From Actinomycetes bacterium (GTDB lineage: Bacteria > Actinomycetota > Coriobacteriia > Anaerosomatales > Anaerosomataceae), in NCBI GenBank assembly GCA_022839745.1, contig JALHJB010000002.1, positions 1 to 64,000 on the forward strand: a DNA stretch of 64,000 bases, given 5' to 3'. The notes beneath the pieces were generated by a model. It was given only the letters and a program-made list of their open reading frames with translations. It did no database searches and was not told the DNA's origin. The position numbers were made by a program, and so were the translations under genes. The stretch's first letter is position 1. Each line of letters opens with the position of its first letter. Below are positions 16,735 through 24,902 of the stretch, one piece after another.

Positions 16735-18597
16735 ATGCGCCCGGTCAAGATCACCGACACGACGCTCCGCGACGCCCATCAGTCGCTCTGGGCGACACGG
16801 ATGGAGCTCGGCGACATGCTGCCGATCCTGCCCAAGATGGACAAGGTCGGCTACTGGTCGCTCGAGGTCTGGGGTGGCGCCACGTTCGACGCTGCGCTCC
16901 GGTTCCTCGATGAGAATCCGTGGGACCGCCTGCGCATCATCAAGCAGCACTGCCCGAACACCCCGCTCCAGATGCTGCTCCGCGGACAGAACCTCGTTGG
17001 CTACCGGCACTACAGCGACGAGATCGTCGACCGCTTCATCAAGGCGTCGCACCGCAACGGCATCGATGTCTTCCGCGTGTTCGACGCGCTCAACGACATC
17101 CGCAATGTCGCGCCTTCAGCTGTGGCCATCAAGGAGGCGGGCGCGCACTTCGAGGGGGCCATCAGTTACACGGTGAGCCCGGTCCACACGCTCGACACTT
17201 ACATCCAGTACGCGCTCGAGCTCAAGGACCTGGGTGCGGACAGCATCTGCATCAAGGACATGGCCGGAATGCTCACGCCGTATCGGACCGAGAAGATGGT
17301 CCGTGCCCTCAAGGACGAGGTCGGGCTGCCGGTCCACGTGCACTGCCATTACATCGGTGGCATGGCGCCCATGAACTACCTGAAGGCCGCCGAGGCGGGT
17401 GCCGACATCATCGACACCGCGGTGGTGGCGCTTGCCTTCGGCAACAGCCAGCCTGCCGTGGAGATGATCGTGGCCGCGCTCAAGGAAAGCCAGTACGACA
17501 GCGGCCTGGATCTCGACCTGCTCTTCGAGATCGCGCACTACTGGGAGAACGTCCGCAAGGAGAAGGGCCTCAAGCGCGGCGTCACATCGCTGCTGCACAT
17601 GGAGGTCTTCAGCCATCAGGTCCCGGGCGGCATGATGAGCAACTTCATCAGCCAGCTCGAGCTGCAGAACGCCACGTCACGCCTGCCCGATGTGCTCGCC
17701 GAGGTGCCACGCGTGCGTGCCGAGGTGGGCTATCCGCCGCTCGTGACGCCGATGTCGCAGATCGTGGGCACGCAGGCGGTCATCAACGTGCTCACGGCCA
17801 AGCGCTGGTCGGTCGTGCCGCAGGAGATGAAAGACTACGTGCGAGGCCTGTACGGCAAGGCGCCCGGCCCGATGGACGCCGACATCGTCGCCAAGGTTCT
17901 CGGCGAGTCCGAGCCGCTGCCCGCTGATGTGCGGCCCGGCTCGCTGGTGAAGACGACATACGACGAGGTTGCTGCCGAGATCGGGGACCTCGCCAAGAAC
18001 GAGGAAGAAGTGCTGATGTACGCGCTCTTCCCCAACGAGGCGCGCGCGTACCTTGAGAAGCACCGTCAGGGTGCCGAGGGCGCCGTGTTCATGACCGGAC
18101 TTGAGATCGATAGCGCCAGGGAGGACGACGCCGTGAACGTGAACCAGATCGCCGAGCTCGTGAAGCTCATAGAGAGCTCCGATGTCACTGAGATCATCGT
18201 TGAGGAGGGCGATCAGCGCATCCAGGTGCGCAAGGGGCACGTGACCACGCAGGCGCACGAGCCGCACGCGCACCCCGCGCCGGGGGCGGCACCGCCGGCC
18301 CCCGAGTCTCCGCAGGTGCTCGAAGAAGACACTTCGGGTGGCCGTCCCTCATCGTGGCGCGCCGTTGTGGCGCCGATGGTGGGTACCTTCTACGCCGCGC
18401 CCGCACCGGGTGCCGCGCCGTACGTTGCCGTGGGCGACACGGTGGCCGAGGGTCAGGTGCTCTGCATCCTCGAGGCCATGAAGCTGATGAACGAGATCAC
18501 CGCCGAAGAAGCCGGCGTCATCCGCGAGGTGGCGGTCACCGATGCGTCTCCTGTGGAGTACGGCACCGTGCTGTTCTACTACGAACCGGTCGCATAG
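16735..18597 (+). CDS. Carboxyltransferase (PycB/OadA type) fused to AccB-type biotin carboxyl carrier
   Basis: A 620-aa biotin-enzyme subunit. Residues 1-~450 are the pyruvate/oxaloacetate carboxyltransferase TIM barrel: Asp13 (TTLRDAHQS), the carbamylated-type Lys174 (ICIKDMAG) and metal ligands His203/His205 (HVHCHYIGG), with the conserved tail region through NEEEVLMYALFP. From Val467 the sequence switches to a typical AccB: NVNQIAELVKLIESSDVTEI, then an A/P-rich linker (515-535), then MVGTFYAAP and biotin Lys583 in AMKLMNE. Decarboxylase alpha subunits normally end in a shorter carrier without the AccB N-terminal segment. It occupies the accB slot before accC. An in-frame GTG at 18133 may also produce free AccB. 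Substrate (pyruvate or oxaloacetate) is inference. Confidence 0.93.
   Translation: MRPVKITDTTLRDAHQSLWATRMELGDMLPILPKMDKVGYWSLEVWGGATFDAALRFLDENPWDRLRIIKQHCPNTPLQMLLRGQNLVGYRHYSDEIVDRFIKASHRNGIDVFRVFDALNDIRNVAPSAVAIKEAGAHFEGAISYTVSPVHTLDTYIQYALELKDLGADSICIKDMAGMLTPYRTEKMVRALKDEVGLPVHVHCHYIGGMAPMNYLKAAEAGADIIDTAVVALAFGNSQPAVEMIVAALKESQYDSGLDLDLLFEIAHYWENVRKEKGLKRGVTSLLHMEVFSHQVPGGMMSNFISQLELQNATSRLPDVLAEVPRVRAEVGYPPLVTPMSQIVGTQAVINVLTAKRWSVVPQEMKDYVRGLYGKAPGPMDADIVAKVLGESEPLPADVRPGSLVKTTYDEVAAEIGDLAKNEEEVLMYALFPNEARAYLEKHRQGAEGAVFMTGLEIDSAREDDAVNVNQIAELVKLIESSDVTEIIVEEGDQRIQVRKGHVTTQAHEPHAHPAPGAAPPAPESPQVLEEDTSGGRPSSWRAVVAPMVGTFYAAPAPGAAPYVAVGDTVAEGQVLCILEAMKLMNEITAEEAGVIREVAVTDASPVEYGTVLFYYEPVA
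18118..18135 (+). promoter_or_regulatory. Internal ribosome binding site for a nested AccB
   Basis: AGGGAGG at 18118-18124 lies 8 nt before an in-frame GTG at 18133-18135. Translation from there would begin (M)NVNQIAELVKLI, exactly where free AccB proteins begin, giving 154 aa. This is sequence-based inference of an internal start. Confidence 0.5.
18133..18597 (+). CDS. accB: Possible nested acetyl-CoA carboxylase biotin carrier (AccB) from an internal start
   Basis: Same frame and same stop as the 620-aa fusion, but starting at GTG 18133. The 154-aa product has the full layout of free AccB: N-terminal helix NQIAELVKLIESSDVTEI, the VEEGDQRIQVRKG strand, an Ala/Pro linker and the biotinyl domain with AMKLMNE, 37 residues from the C-terminus. 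The SD and the length both fit. If used, one locus feeds two carboxylases through the shared AccC next door. No accA or accD lies in the window. Proposed, not proven. Confidence 0.45.
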   Translation: MNVNQIAELVKLIESSDVTEIIVEEGDQRIQVRKGHVTTQAHEPHAHPAPGAAPPAPESPQVLEEDTSGGRPSSWRAVVAPMVGTFYAAPAPGAAPYVAVGDTVAEGQVLCILEAMKLMNEITAEEAGVIREVAVTDASPVEYGTVLFYYEPVA

Positions 18598-20006
18598 TGG
18601 CGGCGATCCAGACACTGCTCGTTGCCAACCGCGGCGAGGTCGCGCTACGGGTCGTCCGGGCATGTAAGGAGATGGGCATCCGCTCGGTGGCCGTGTACTC
18701 CGAGGCCGACCGCGACTCGCTGCACGCTCGCATGGCCGACCAGGCCATCTGCATCGGTCCGGCATCCTCGGCGGCGAGCTACCTGAACATGCCCAACATC
18801 ATCGCGGCGGCGCTCACCGCTGGCGCCGACGCGATCCATCCGGGGTACGGCTTCCTGGCCGAGAACGCGGCGTTCGCGCGCGCGTGCGTCGACTCCGGAC
18901 TGATCTTCGTGGGTCCCTCGGCGGACGCCATCGAGCGCATGGGTGACAAGGCGGTCGCCCGCAGCACGATGATGGCCGCCGGCGTGCCCTGCGTGCCGGG
19001 AAGCGACGGCGTGGTGGAGACCGCCAAGGAGGCGCTCGCCTTCGCGCGCGAGGTCGGGTTCCCCGTGCTCATCAAGGCGTCGGCCGGCGGCGGCGGCAAG
19101 GGCATGCGTGTGGCCAACGACGAGTCCGAGCTCATGCACAACTTCACGGCCGCCAAGACCGAGGCCGCGGCCGCCTTTGGCAACGACGCCGTCTACCTCG
19201 AGCGGTACCTCAGCCGTCCGCGCCACATCGAGATCCAGGTGCTCGCGGACACGCACGGCAACGCCGTGTATCTGTACGAGCGCGACTGCTCGGTGCAGCG
19301 GCGTCACCAGAAGCTCATCGAAGAGGCGCCGAGCCCCGCGCTCACGCCAGAGCTGCGTGCGGCGATGGGGGAGGCCGCGCTCAAGGCGGTGCGCGCCGTG
19401 GGCTACGTGAACGCAGGCACGGTGGAGTTCCTGCTCGACACCGACGGCAGCTTCTACTTCATGGAGATGAACACCCGCGTCCAGGTGGAGCACCCGGTCA
19501 CCGAGCAGGTCACCTGCGTGGACATCATCAAGGAGCAGATCCTCATCGCCTCCGGCGAGCGCATGAAGCATGCCACCCAGGACTCGGTGGCGCTCCGCGG
19601 GCACGCCATCGAGTTCCGCATCAATGCCGAGGACCCGCTCCACAACTTCCGTCCGCACCCGGGGCGTGTGGAGGTCTTCAACCCGCCGGGCGGCTTCGGC
19701 GTCCGGTTCGACAGCCACGTCTACGGTGGATACATGGTGCCGCAGCACTATGATTCGCTGCTCGCCAAGCTCATCGTGTGGGGCGAGACCCGCGATGAAG
19801 CGGTGGCACGCGCACGCAGGGCGCTCGACGAGTTCATCGTTGTGGGCATCCCCACCACCATTCCGTTCCACCAGTTCGTGGTGGAGGAGCCGCATTTCGT
19901 GAGCGGCGAGGTCTATACTGACTACGTTGAACAGCACGTTCCGCAGGATGCGCTGATCCGGTTCGCCACTGGCGCACCTTCGGTGAAGGAGGGCAAGGAT
20001 GACTGA
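18597..20006 (+). CDS. accC: Biotin carboxylase
   Basis: ATP-grasp enzyme, 469 aa, that carboxylates the biotin of the adjacent carrier using bicarbonate and ATP. The N-domain starts TLLVANRGEVALRVVRACKE. The ATP-grasp glycine loop is KASAGGGGKGMRV, and MEMNTRVQVEHPVTEQ carries the metal and catalytic residues; the C-domain is complete. The GTG start overlaps the preceding TAG (TAGTG), so the two subunits are coupled. About 20 residues longer than Escherichia coli AccC, owing to the C-terminal tail. Whether it serves pyruvate carboxylation, acetyl-CoA carboxylation or both cannot be told from sequence. Confidence 0.96.
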   Translation: MAAIQTLLVANRGEVALRVVRACKEMGIRSVAVYSEADRDSLHARMADQAICIGPASSAASYLNMPNIIAAALTAGADAIHPGYGFLAENAAFARACVDSGLIFVGPSADAIERMGDKAVARSTMMAAGVPCVPGSDGVVETAKEALAFAREVGFPVLIKASAGGGGKGMRVANDESELMHNFTAAKTEAAAAFGNDAVYLERYLSRPRHIEIQVLADTHGNAVYLYERDCSVQRRHQKLIEEAPSPALTPELRAAMGEAALKAVRAVGYVNAGTVEFLLDTDGSFYFMEMNTRVQVEHPVTEQVTCVDIIKEQILIASGERMKHATQDSVALRGHAIEFRINAEDPLHNFRPHPGRVEVFNPPGGFGVRFDSHVYGGYMVPQHYDSLLAKLIVWGETRDEAVARARRALDEFIVVGIPTTIPFHQFVVEEPHFVSGEVYTDYVEQHVPQDALIRFATGAPSVKEGKDD

Positions 20007-20346
20007 GGAGATCACGCTCGACGGCATCGGCGTCGCCCCTGGCGTGCTTGAGACCATCGCACAGGTGTCCGCCGAGTCGGTGGACGGTGTGGCGGCGATC
20101 GTCGCCTCGAGCGCCGGGCTGCCCGGCCTGGTGCCCAAGGGCGCCGCTCGCGGCGTTATCGTCGAGGTGGGAGAAGACGGAGCGCTTGCTGCTTCGCTCC
20201 ACATCAGCGCGATGTACGGACGTCCGCTGCGCGAAGTAGCGACCGACGTTCAGCGCGCGGTCACCGATGCCCTGCTCACGCACACCGGTCAGACGGTTGC
20301 CTCTGTCGACGTGTTCGTCGACGGCGTCGTCTTTCCCGAGCAGTGA
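19999..20346 (+). CDS. Gls24/Asp23 family (YqhY-like) protein
   Basis: Small 115-aa Asp23/Gls24-family protein. The conserved core reads GVLETIAQVSAESVDGVAAIV, then VIVEVGEDGALAASLHISAMYG, ending with VASVDVFVDGVVF. In Bacillus the homologue yqhY sits at exactly this place after accC and is linked to acetyl-CoA carboxylase control; that role here is inference from context. ATG 19999 overlaps accC by 8 nt. Confidence 0.88.
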   Translation: MTEEITLDGIGVAPGVLETIAQVSAESVDGVAAIVASSAGLPGLVPKGAARGVIVEVGEDGALAASLHISAMYGRPLREVATDVQRAVTDALLTHTGQTVASVDVFVDGVVFPEQ

Positions 20347-20377
20347 CGGGGCGCGCATGAGGCGGCACGGTTAGACG

Positions 20378-20854
20378 ATGCTTGAGAGAACCCGCGCACG
20401 CCGGCAGGCGCTGCAGATGCTGTATCAACGCGAGATCACCGGGCAGGACATCCGGACGATCATCGATACCCGGGCGTACAACGACGAGGACGGGGAGCCG
20501 TCCGACTACTCGTGCGAGATCGCCCTTGGCACGGAATCGAACCAGGCCGCTATCGATGCCGAGATCGAGGCGACCTCGCAGCACTGGTCGCTGATGCGCA
20601 TGCCGTTCGTGGATCGCAACATCCTGAGGCTTGCGGTCTACGAGATCTTCTACGAAGACGGCATGCCAGCGTCGGTGGCCATCAACGAGGCGGTCGAGCT
20701 TGCCAAGGCATACGGCGGCGATGACTCGCCCAAGTTCGTGAACGGCGTGCTCGGCCGCATCGCCGAGCTCCGGGGCGCCGCTGTCGACACAGCGGTGGTC
20801 GACGGAGAGCCGACCGAGCCAGGTACCGACGCGATCGACACGGAAGGGGCCTGA
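20378..20854 (+). CDS. nusB: Transcription antitermination / rRNA processing factor NusB
   Basis: All-helical RNA-binding protein, 158 aa, that joins NusE (S10) on boxA RNA during rRNA transcription. Recognisable by [19 protein letters not shown] at the N-terminus and the core [53 protein letters not shown]. The C-terminal ~20 residues are an acidic extension. ATG 20378 lies 31 bp after the Gls24 gene. Confidence 0.95.
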   Translation: MLERTRARRQALQMLYQREITGQDIRTIIDTRAYNDEDGEPSDYSCEIALGTESNQAAIDAEIEATSQHWSLMRMPFVDRNILRLAVYEIFYEDGMPASVAINEAVELAKAYGGDDSPKFVNGVLGRIAELRGAAVDTAVVDGEPTEPGTDAIDTEGA

Positions 20855-20860
20855 CCTGCG

Positions 20861-21244
20861 ATGGCGGATGAGAAGTACACGTTCGAGACCGCCCGTATCA
20901 GGCTCGAGGAGATCGCTGCGGAGGTCCGTAAGAAGGACACCTCGCTCGAAAAGAGCCTCGACCTGCTGGAAGAGGGGGTCAGGCTCGCCAACATATGCAC
21001 GGAGCTCGTCGATCACACCGACATGAGCGTGCCGCAGGCTCCAGCGGATGCTTCCGGCTCTGAGAGCGGGCCTGTCGAGGCCGGCGACATGGATGCCGCG
21101 CCCGCGCCCGGCGACGCCGTACAGGATGCGGAGGATGTCGCGTCCGAGACACCCGCTGCGGACACATCAACGGATGCGGCCGGCGAGGTCGACGAGGAGT
21201 ACGACGACGAAGACGAGCCATCGGACGCGGCATCGGCGGAGTGA
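20861..21244 (+). CDS. xseB: Exodeoxyribonuclease VII small subunit with long acidic tail
   Basis: Residues 7-~52 (FETARIRLEEIAAEVRKKD then SLEKSLDLLEEGVRLANIC) are the XseB helical hairpin that binds the large subunit. The remaining ~75 residues are an acidic A/D/E/P/S-rich tail ending DEEYDDEDEPSDAASAE, not found in ordinary XseB (60-80 aa). xseA, normally directly upstream, is absent from the window. Seven bp after nusB and co-directional with it. The tail may be disordered. Confidence 0.82.
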   Translation: MADEKYTFETARIRLEEIAAEVRKKDTSLEKSLDLLEEGVRLANICTELVDHTDMSVPQAPADASGSESGPVEAGDMDAAPAPGDAVQDAEDVASETPAADTSTDAAGEVDEEYDDEDEPSDAASAE

Positions 21245-21356
21245 CCGCGCGGTCACGGGCGGGTGTCAGGCTCGACACCATGCGGCGTGCCTGGTGATAC
21301 GATGAGCATCCAACGGCGTCACGAAGCGACCCCTGCACCGGGAGCGTGCCTGACAA

Positions 21357-23291
21357 GTGTCGGATACACCGATCCTCGATTCCATCAATGAGCCCTCGGC
21401 TCTCAAGAGCCTCGACCACGACCAGCTCGCGCAGCTTGCCGCGGAGATCCGCGCAACGCTGATCGGGACCGTGGCCGAGACCGGCGGACACCTTGCGCCC
21501 AACCTCGGCGTGGTCGAGCTCACCCTCGGCCTGCACCGGGCGCTGGACTGTCCGCGTGACCGGATCGTGTGGGACGTGGGTCACCAGGCGTACGTCCACA
21601 AGCTCGTGACCGGGCGGCGCGGCACGTTCTCCACGCTTCGCACGTACGGTGGCGTGTGCGGCTTCCCCAAGCGCGCGGAGAGCCCGTGCGATGTGCACGA
21701 CGCGGGGCACGCAAGCAACTCCATCTCGGTGGCGCTCGGACTCGCGGCGGCACGCGACCTTCGCGGTACCAACGAGACCATCGTGGCCGTGATCGGTGAC
21801 GGTTCGCTCACCGGCGGTATGGCCTTTGAGGCACTCGACCACGCGGGGCACCTCGGCGCTCGGTTGATCGTGCTCCTGAACGACAACGAGATGTCCATCG
21901 CGCCCAACGTGGGTGCGCTCTCGAGCTATCTCGCCCGCGTGCGTCTGGACCGCCGGTACCGGCGCTTGCGCGACGACGTCGAGTCGGTGCTCGCTCGCAC
22001 GAAAGTGGGTGCGGCGATGGTCGCGGCCGGCGAGGCCGCCAAGGAGTCGGTCAAGCAGCTCATCGTGCCGGGGATGCTCTTCGAGGAGCTCGGCATCCAG
22101 TACGTCGGTCCCATCGACGGTCACGACGTGGGACAGGTGCAGAACGCCATCACGTGGGCCAAGAGCGCCGACGGCCCCGTGATCGTGCACGCGGTGACAC
22201 GCAAGGGTATGGGTTACTCACACGCCGAGGACCGCCCGGATGAGTTCCACGGGCTCGGGCCCTTCTCGGTCGAGACCGGCAAGGTCACCGGCAGCGGCCC
22301 GAAGCCGCTCAGCTACACCGCGGTCTTCGGCGAGGCGATCATCGCCGAGGCCGAACGCGATGAGCGGGTGGTCGCGATCACCGCGGCGATGCCCGCAGGC
22401 ACTGGTCTCACGCGCTTTGCCGAGCGGTTCCCCGAGCGGTTCTTCGACGTGGGTATCGCCGAGCAGCATGCGGTGGGCCTGGCGGCCGGACTCGCGCATG
22501 GCGGCCAGGTGCCGGTGGTGGCCGTCTACTCCACGTTCCTCCAGCGCGCTTACGACCAGGTGATCATGGACGCAGCGCTGCAGGGGCTGCACATGGTCTT
22601 CTGCCTTGACCGTGCCGGCCTCGTGGGCGAGGACGGGCCCACGCACCACGGCGTCTTCGACCTCAGCTACCTGCGGGCCATCCCCGGGCTTCAGATCATG
22701 GCTCCCGCCGATGAGGCGGAACTGGTACACATGCTGCATACAGCGATCGAAGCCGATGGCCCCGTTGCCATCCGCTATCCACGCGGCTCCGGCAGGGGCG
22801 TTGCGCTGCCCGCCGAACCACGGGTCCTCGAGCCGGGTGTCTCCGAGCGTCGCCGTACTGGCGCCGATGTGGAGCTGCTGGCGATCGGCCGGATGGTGGG
22901 TGTGGCCGAAGAAGCCGCCGCGTTGCTCGCGGACCGTGGCGTTGAAGCCGGGGTCGTGAACATGCGATGGGTGAAGCCGATCGATCGCACCGCGGTGCTT
23001 GAGGCCGCCGCCGCGCCGCTCATCGTCACGCTCGAGGAGAACACCGGGGAGGGCGGCTTTGGCGCCGCCGTTCTCGAGACCCTTGCCGATGCCGGCGCCA
23101 CCGCACCCGTGCTCCGCATCGCCGTTCCCGACTGCTTCGTGACCCACGGCAAGACCGAGGTGCTGCTCGAGGAGATCGGGCTCACTGCCGGTCAGGTGTG
23201 CGAGAGGGTCACATCCCGGCTCGCCGATCTCGCCGACGCGAAGGGTGCGCCCGCTTATGGCAGCGCGCAGGCTCGACGTCGAGCTCGTTGA
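21357..23291 (+). CDS. dxs: 1-deoxy-D-xylulose-5-phosphate synthase
   Basis: ThDP enzyme, 644 aa, first step of the MEP isoprenoid pathway (pyruvate + glyceraldehyde 3-phosphate). Landmarks: GGHLAPNLGVVELTLGLH, the substrate-pocket DVGHQAYVHK, the ThDP motif GDGSLTGGMAFEALDHAG...NDNEMSIAPNVG, and the transketolase domain FFDVGIAEQHAVGLAAGLA with VYSTFLQRAYDQ. GTG 21357 with GGGAG ~12 nt upstream; full length. The 112-bp gap before it holds a weak promoter-like TCGACA/TACGAT and a small GTGTC/GACAC inverted repeat. Its 3' end overlaps tlyA by 35 nt. Confidence 0.97.
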   Translation: MSDTPILDSINEPSALKSLDHDQLAQLAAEIRATLIGTVAETGGHLAPNLGVVELTLGLHRALDCPRDRIVWDVGHQAYVHKLVTGRRGTFSTLRTYGGVCGFPKRAESPCDVHDAGHASNSISVALGLAAARDLRGTNETIVAVIGDGSLTGGMAFEALDHAGHLGARLIVLLNDNEMSIAPNVGALSSYLARVRLDRRYRRLRDDVESVLARTKVGAAMVAAGEAAKESVKQLIVPGMLFEELGIQYVGPIDGHDVGQVQNAITWAKSADGPVIVHAVTRKGMGYSHAEDRPDEFHGLGPFSVETGKVTGSGPKPLSYTAVFGEAIIAEAERDERVVAITAAMPAGTGLTRFAERFPERFFDVGIAEQHAVGLAAGLAHGGQVPVVAVYSTFLQRAYDQVIMDAALQGLHMVFCLDRAGLVGEDGPTHHGVFDLSYLRAIPGLQIMAPADEAELVHMLHTAIEADGPVAIRYPRGSGRGVALPAEPRVLEPGVSERRRTGADVELLAIGRMVGVAEEAAALLADRGVEAGVVNMRWVKPIDRTAVLEAAAAPLIVTLEENTGEGGFGAAVLETLADAGATAPVLRIAVPDCFVTHGKTEVLLEEIGLTAGQVCERVTSRLADLADAKGAPAYGSAQARRRAR

Positions 23292-24051
23292 GAGGGGCCT
23301 GGCCCCCTCGCGTGAGCAGGCCCGCGGCCTGATCCTGGCCGGCGATGTGACCGTTGATGGCGCGGTGGTCACCAAGGCCGGTGCGGCCGTGCGCGACGAG
23401 AGCGTCATCACCGTGGCCGAGCGGCAGCGCTACGTGTCCCGGGGAGGGCACAAGCTCGCCGGTGCGCTCGACACGTTCGGGGTCGATCCAGCGGGCGTCG
23501 ACGCGATCGACATCGGTGCTTCCACCGGAGGATTCACGGACTGCCTGCTCCAGCGGGGCGCGCGCTCGGTGACCGCTGTGGACGTTGGCTACGGTCAGCT
23601 CGCGTGGGAGCTGCGGACCGATCCGCGCGTGCGGGTCTTCGAGCGCACGAACATCCGGAACGCCGATCCTGAGACGCTTGGCGGCCCGTACGATCTTGCG
23701 GTCATCGACGTTTCGTTCATCGGCCTGGCAAAGGTCCTGCCCGCGGTGCGTCCGCTGATGCGCGCCGAGGCGGACTGCCTGGCTCTCGTTAAGCCCCAGT
23801 TCGAAGCTGGTAAAGGGCGAATCGGTAAGAAGGGTGTGGTGCGCGATCCGCTCGTGCACCGCGATGTCCTCGAGACGGTCGTACGCTCAGCGATGAGCGA
23901 AGGTTGGGCCACCAGGGCGCTCACCTTCTCGCCGATAACCGGCCCGGAGGGTAACATCGAGTTCTGGGCATGGCTGTCCTGTGGCGGCGATCCGGTCGCC
24001 GTGGATATCGTGGCTGTTGTCGATGCGGCGCATGCCGCACTGGGAGGTTAG
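23257..24051 (+). CDS. tlyA: TlyA-family rRNA 2'-O-methyltransferase
   Basis: A 264-aa protein with an N-terminal S4 RNA-binding domain (RRLDVELVERGLAPSREQAR...) and an FtsJ-like SAM methyltransferase domain (IDIGASTGGFTDCLLQRGA; KPQFEAGKGRIGKKGVVRD). The mycobacterial homologue 2'-O-methylates 16S and 23S rRNA and sensitises ribosomes to capreomycin; the same function is inferred. ATG 23257 is preceded by AAGGG at ~11 nt. In both Bacillus (yqxC) and Mycobacterium it lies near dxs or nadK-recN, as here. Confidence 0.93.
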   Translation: MAARRLDVELVERGLAPSREQARGLILAGDVTVDGAVVTKAGAAVRDESVITVAERQRYVSRGGHKLAGALDTFGVDPAGVDAIDIGASTGGFTDCLLQRGARSVTAVDVGYGQLAWELRTDPRVRVFERTNIRNADPETLGGPYDLAVIDVSFIGLAKVLPAVRPLMRAEADCLALVKPQFEAGKGRIGKKGVVRDPLVHRDVLETVVRSAMSEGWATRALTFSPITGPEGNIEFWAWLSCGGDPVAVDIVAVVDAAHAALGG

Positions 24052-24052
24052 C

Positions 24053-24901
24053 GTGCGGGTCCTGCTGGTTCCCAATCCCATGAACCCTCGTGCGGTCTCT
24101 GCCGCCGTCGAGATCACGGCGTATCTCACGACCGCCGGGTACGCGCCGGTCATGATCGCTGAGGACGCCGCCCGATGCGGTCTTGGCGGCATCGGCGTCG
24201 CCCGCGCAGACATCGGCGAGCCGGAGCTCGCGGTGGCCCTCGGCGGCGACGGGACGATCCTCAAGGCGGTGCACATCCTCGAGGACATCGACGCGCCTAT
24301 CCTCGGCATCAACCTCGGCAGGCTCGGCTTCCTGTCGGGCGCCAGCGGCGACGATCTGCTGGAGGCGGTCTCCTCCGCGCTCGCAGGGGAGGCGCGTATC
24401 GAGTGCCGCCAGACCATCGACGCGTCCGTGGTCGCCGGCGGGCGGGTCGCCGGGGGCTATCGCGCGCTCAACGAGGTGTTCGTGGGCCGGGGCGCGGTGT
24501 CACGCGCGATCGAGCTCGAGGTCGTGGTGAACGATACGGTGGTGAACCGCTTCCTGTGCGACGGCGTCGTGGTGGCCACGCCCACCGGTTCCACCGCGTA
24601 TGCGCTCTCGGCCGGCGGACCGGTCGTGGCCCCCGGTGTGCGTGGCATCGTGGTGGTCCCGCTGGCTCCGCACGCTATCGGCACGCGTCCGCTGGTGCTG
24701 GCGCCGGGTGACACCCTCACCCTGCGGTGCCCGAGCATGGCGCGCGCCGATGCCTGCGTCACGGTGGATGGCGATCACGTGCCGTGCCGCACCGCGCTTG
24801 ACAGCGTGACGATCACCGTGAGCGACCATGATGTGCGCCTCATGCAGCTCGATGGCCGCGACTTCTACTCCACGCTCGCTTCCACATTCCTCGGAGCATG
24901 A
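24053..24901 (+). CDS. nadK: NAD kinase
   Basis: Phosphorylates NAD to NADP; 282 aa. The family GGDGT motif (VALGGDGTILKAVH), LGINLGRLGFL, the NE motif (ALNEVFVGRG) and PTGSTAYALSAGGP are all present. GTG 24053 is chosen for GGGAGG five nt upstream and because VRVLLVPNP fits the family N-terminus. One nt after tlyA and followed closely by recN. Confidence 0.96.
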   Translation: MRVLLVPNPMNPRAVSAAVEITAYLTTAGYAPVMIAEDAARCGLGGIGVARADIGEPELAVALGGDGTILKAVHILEDIDAPILGINLGRLGFLSGASGDDLLEAVSSALAGEARIECRQTIDASVVAGGRVAGGYRALNEVFVGRGAVSRAIELEVVVNDTVVNRFLCDGVVVATPTGSTAYALSAGGPVVAPGVRGIVVVPLAPHAIGTRPLVLAPGDTLTLRCPSMARADACVTVDGDHVPCRTALDSVTITVSDHDVRLMQLDGRDFYSTLASTFLGA

Positions 24902-24902
24902 C

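Noticed and set aside
18645..20204. A 519-aa open frame on the minus strand opposite accC and the Gls24 gene
   Set aside because: Antisense shadow of strongly recognised genes, spanning two gene boundaries, with no domain.
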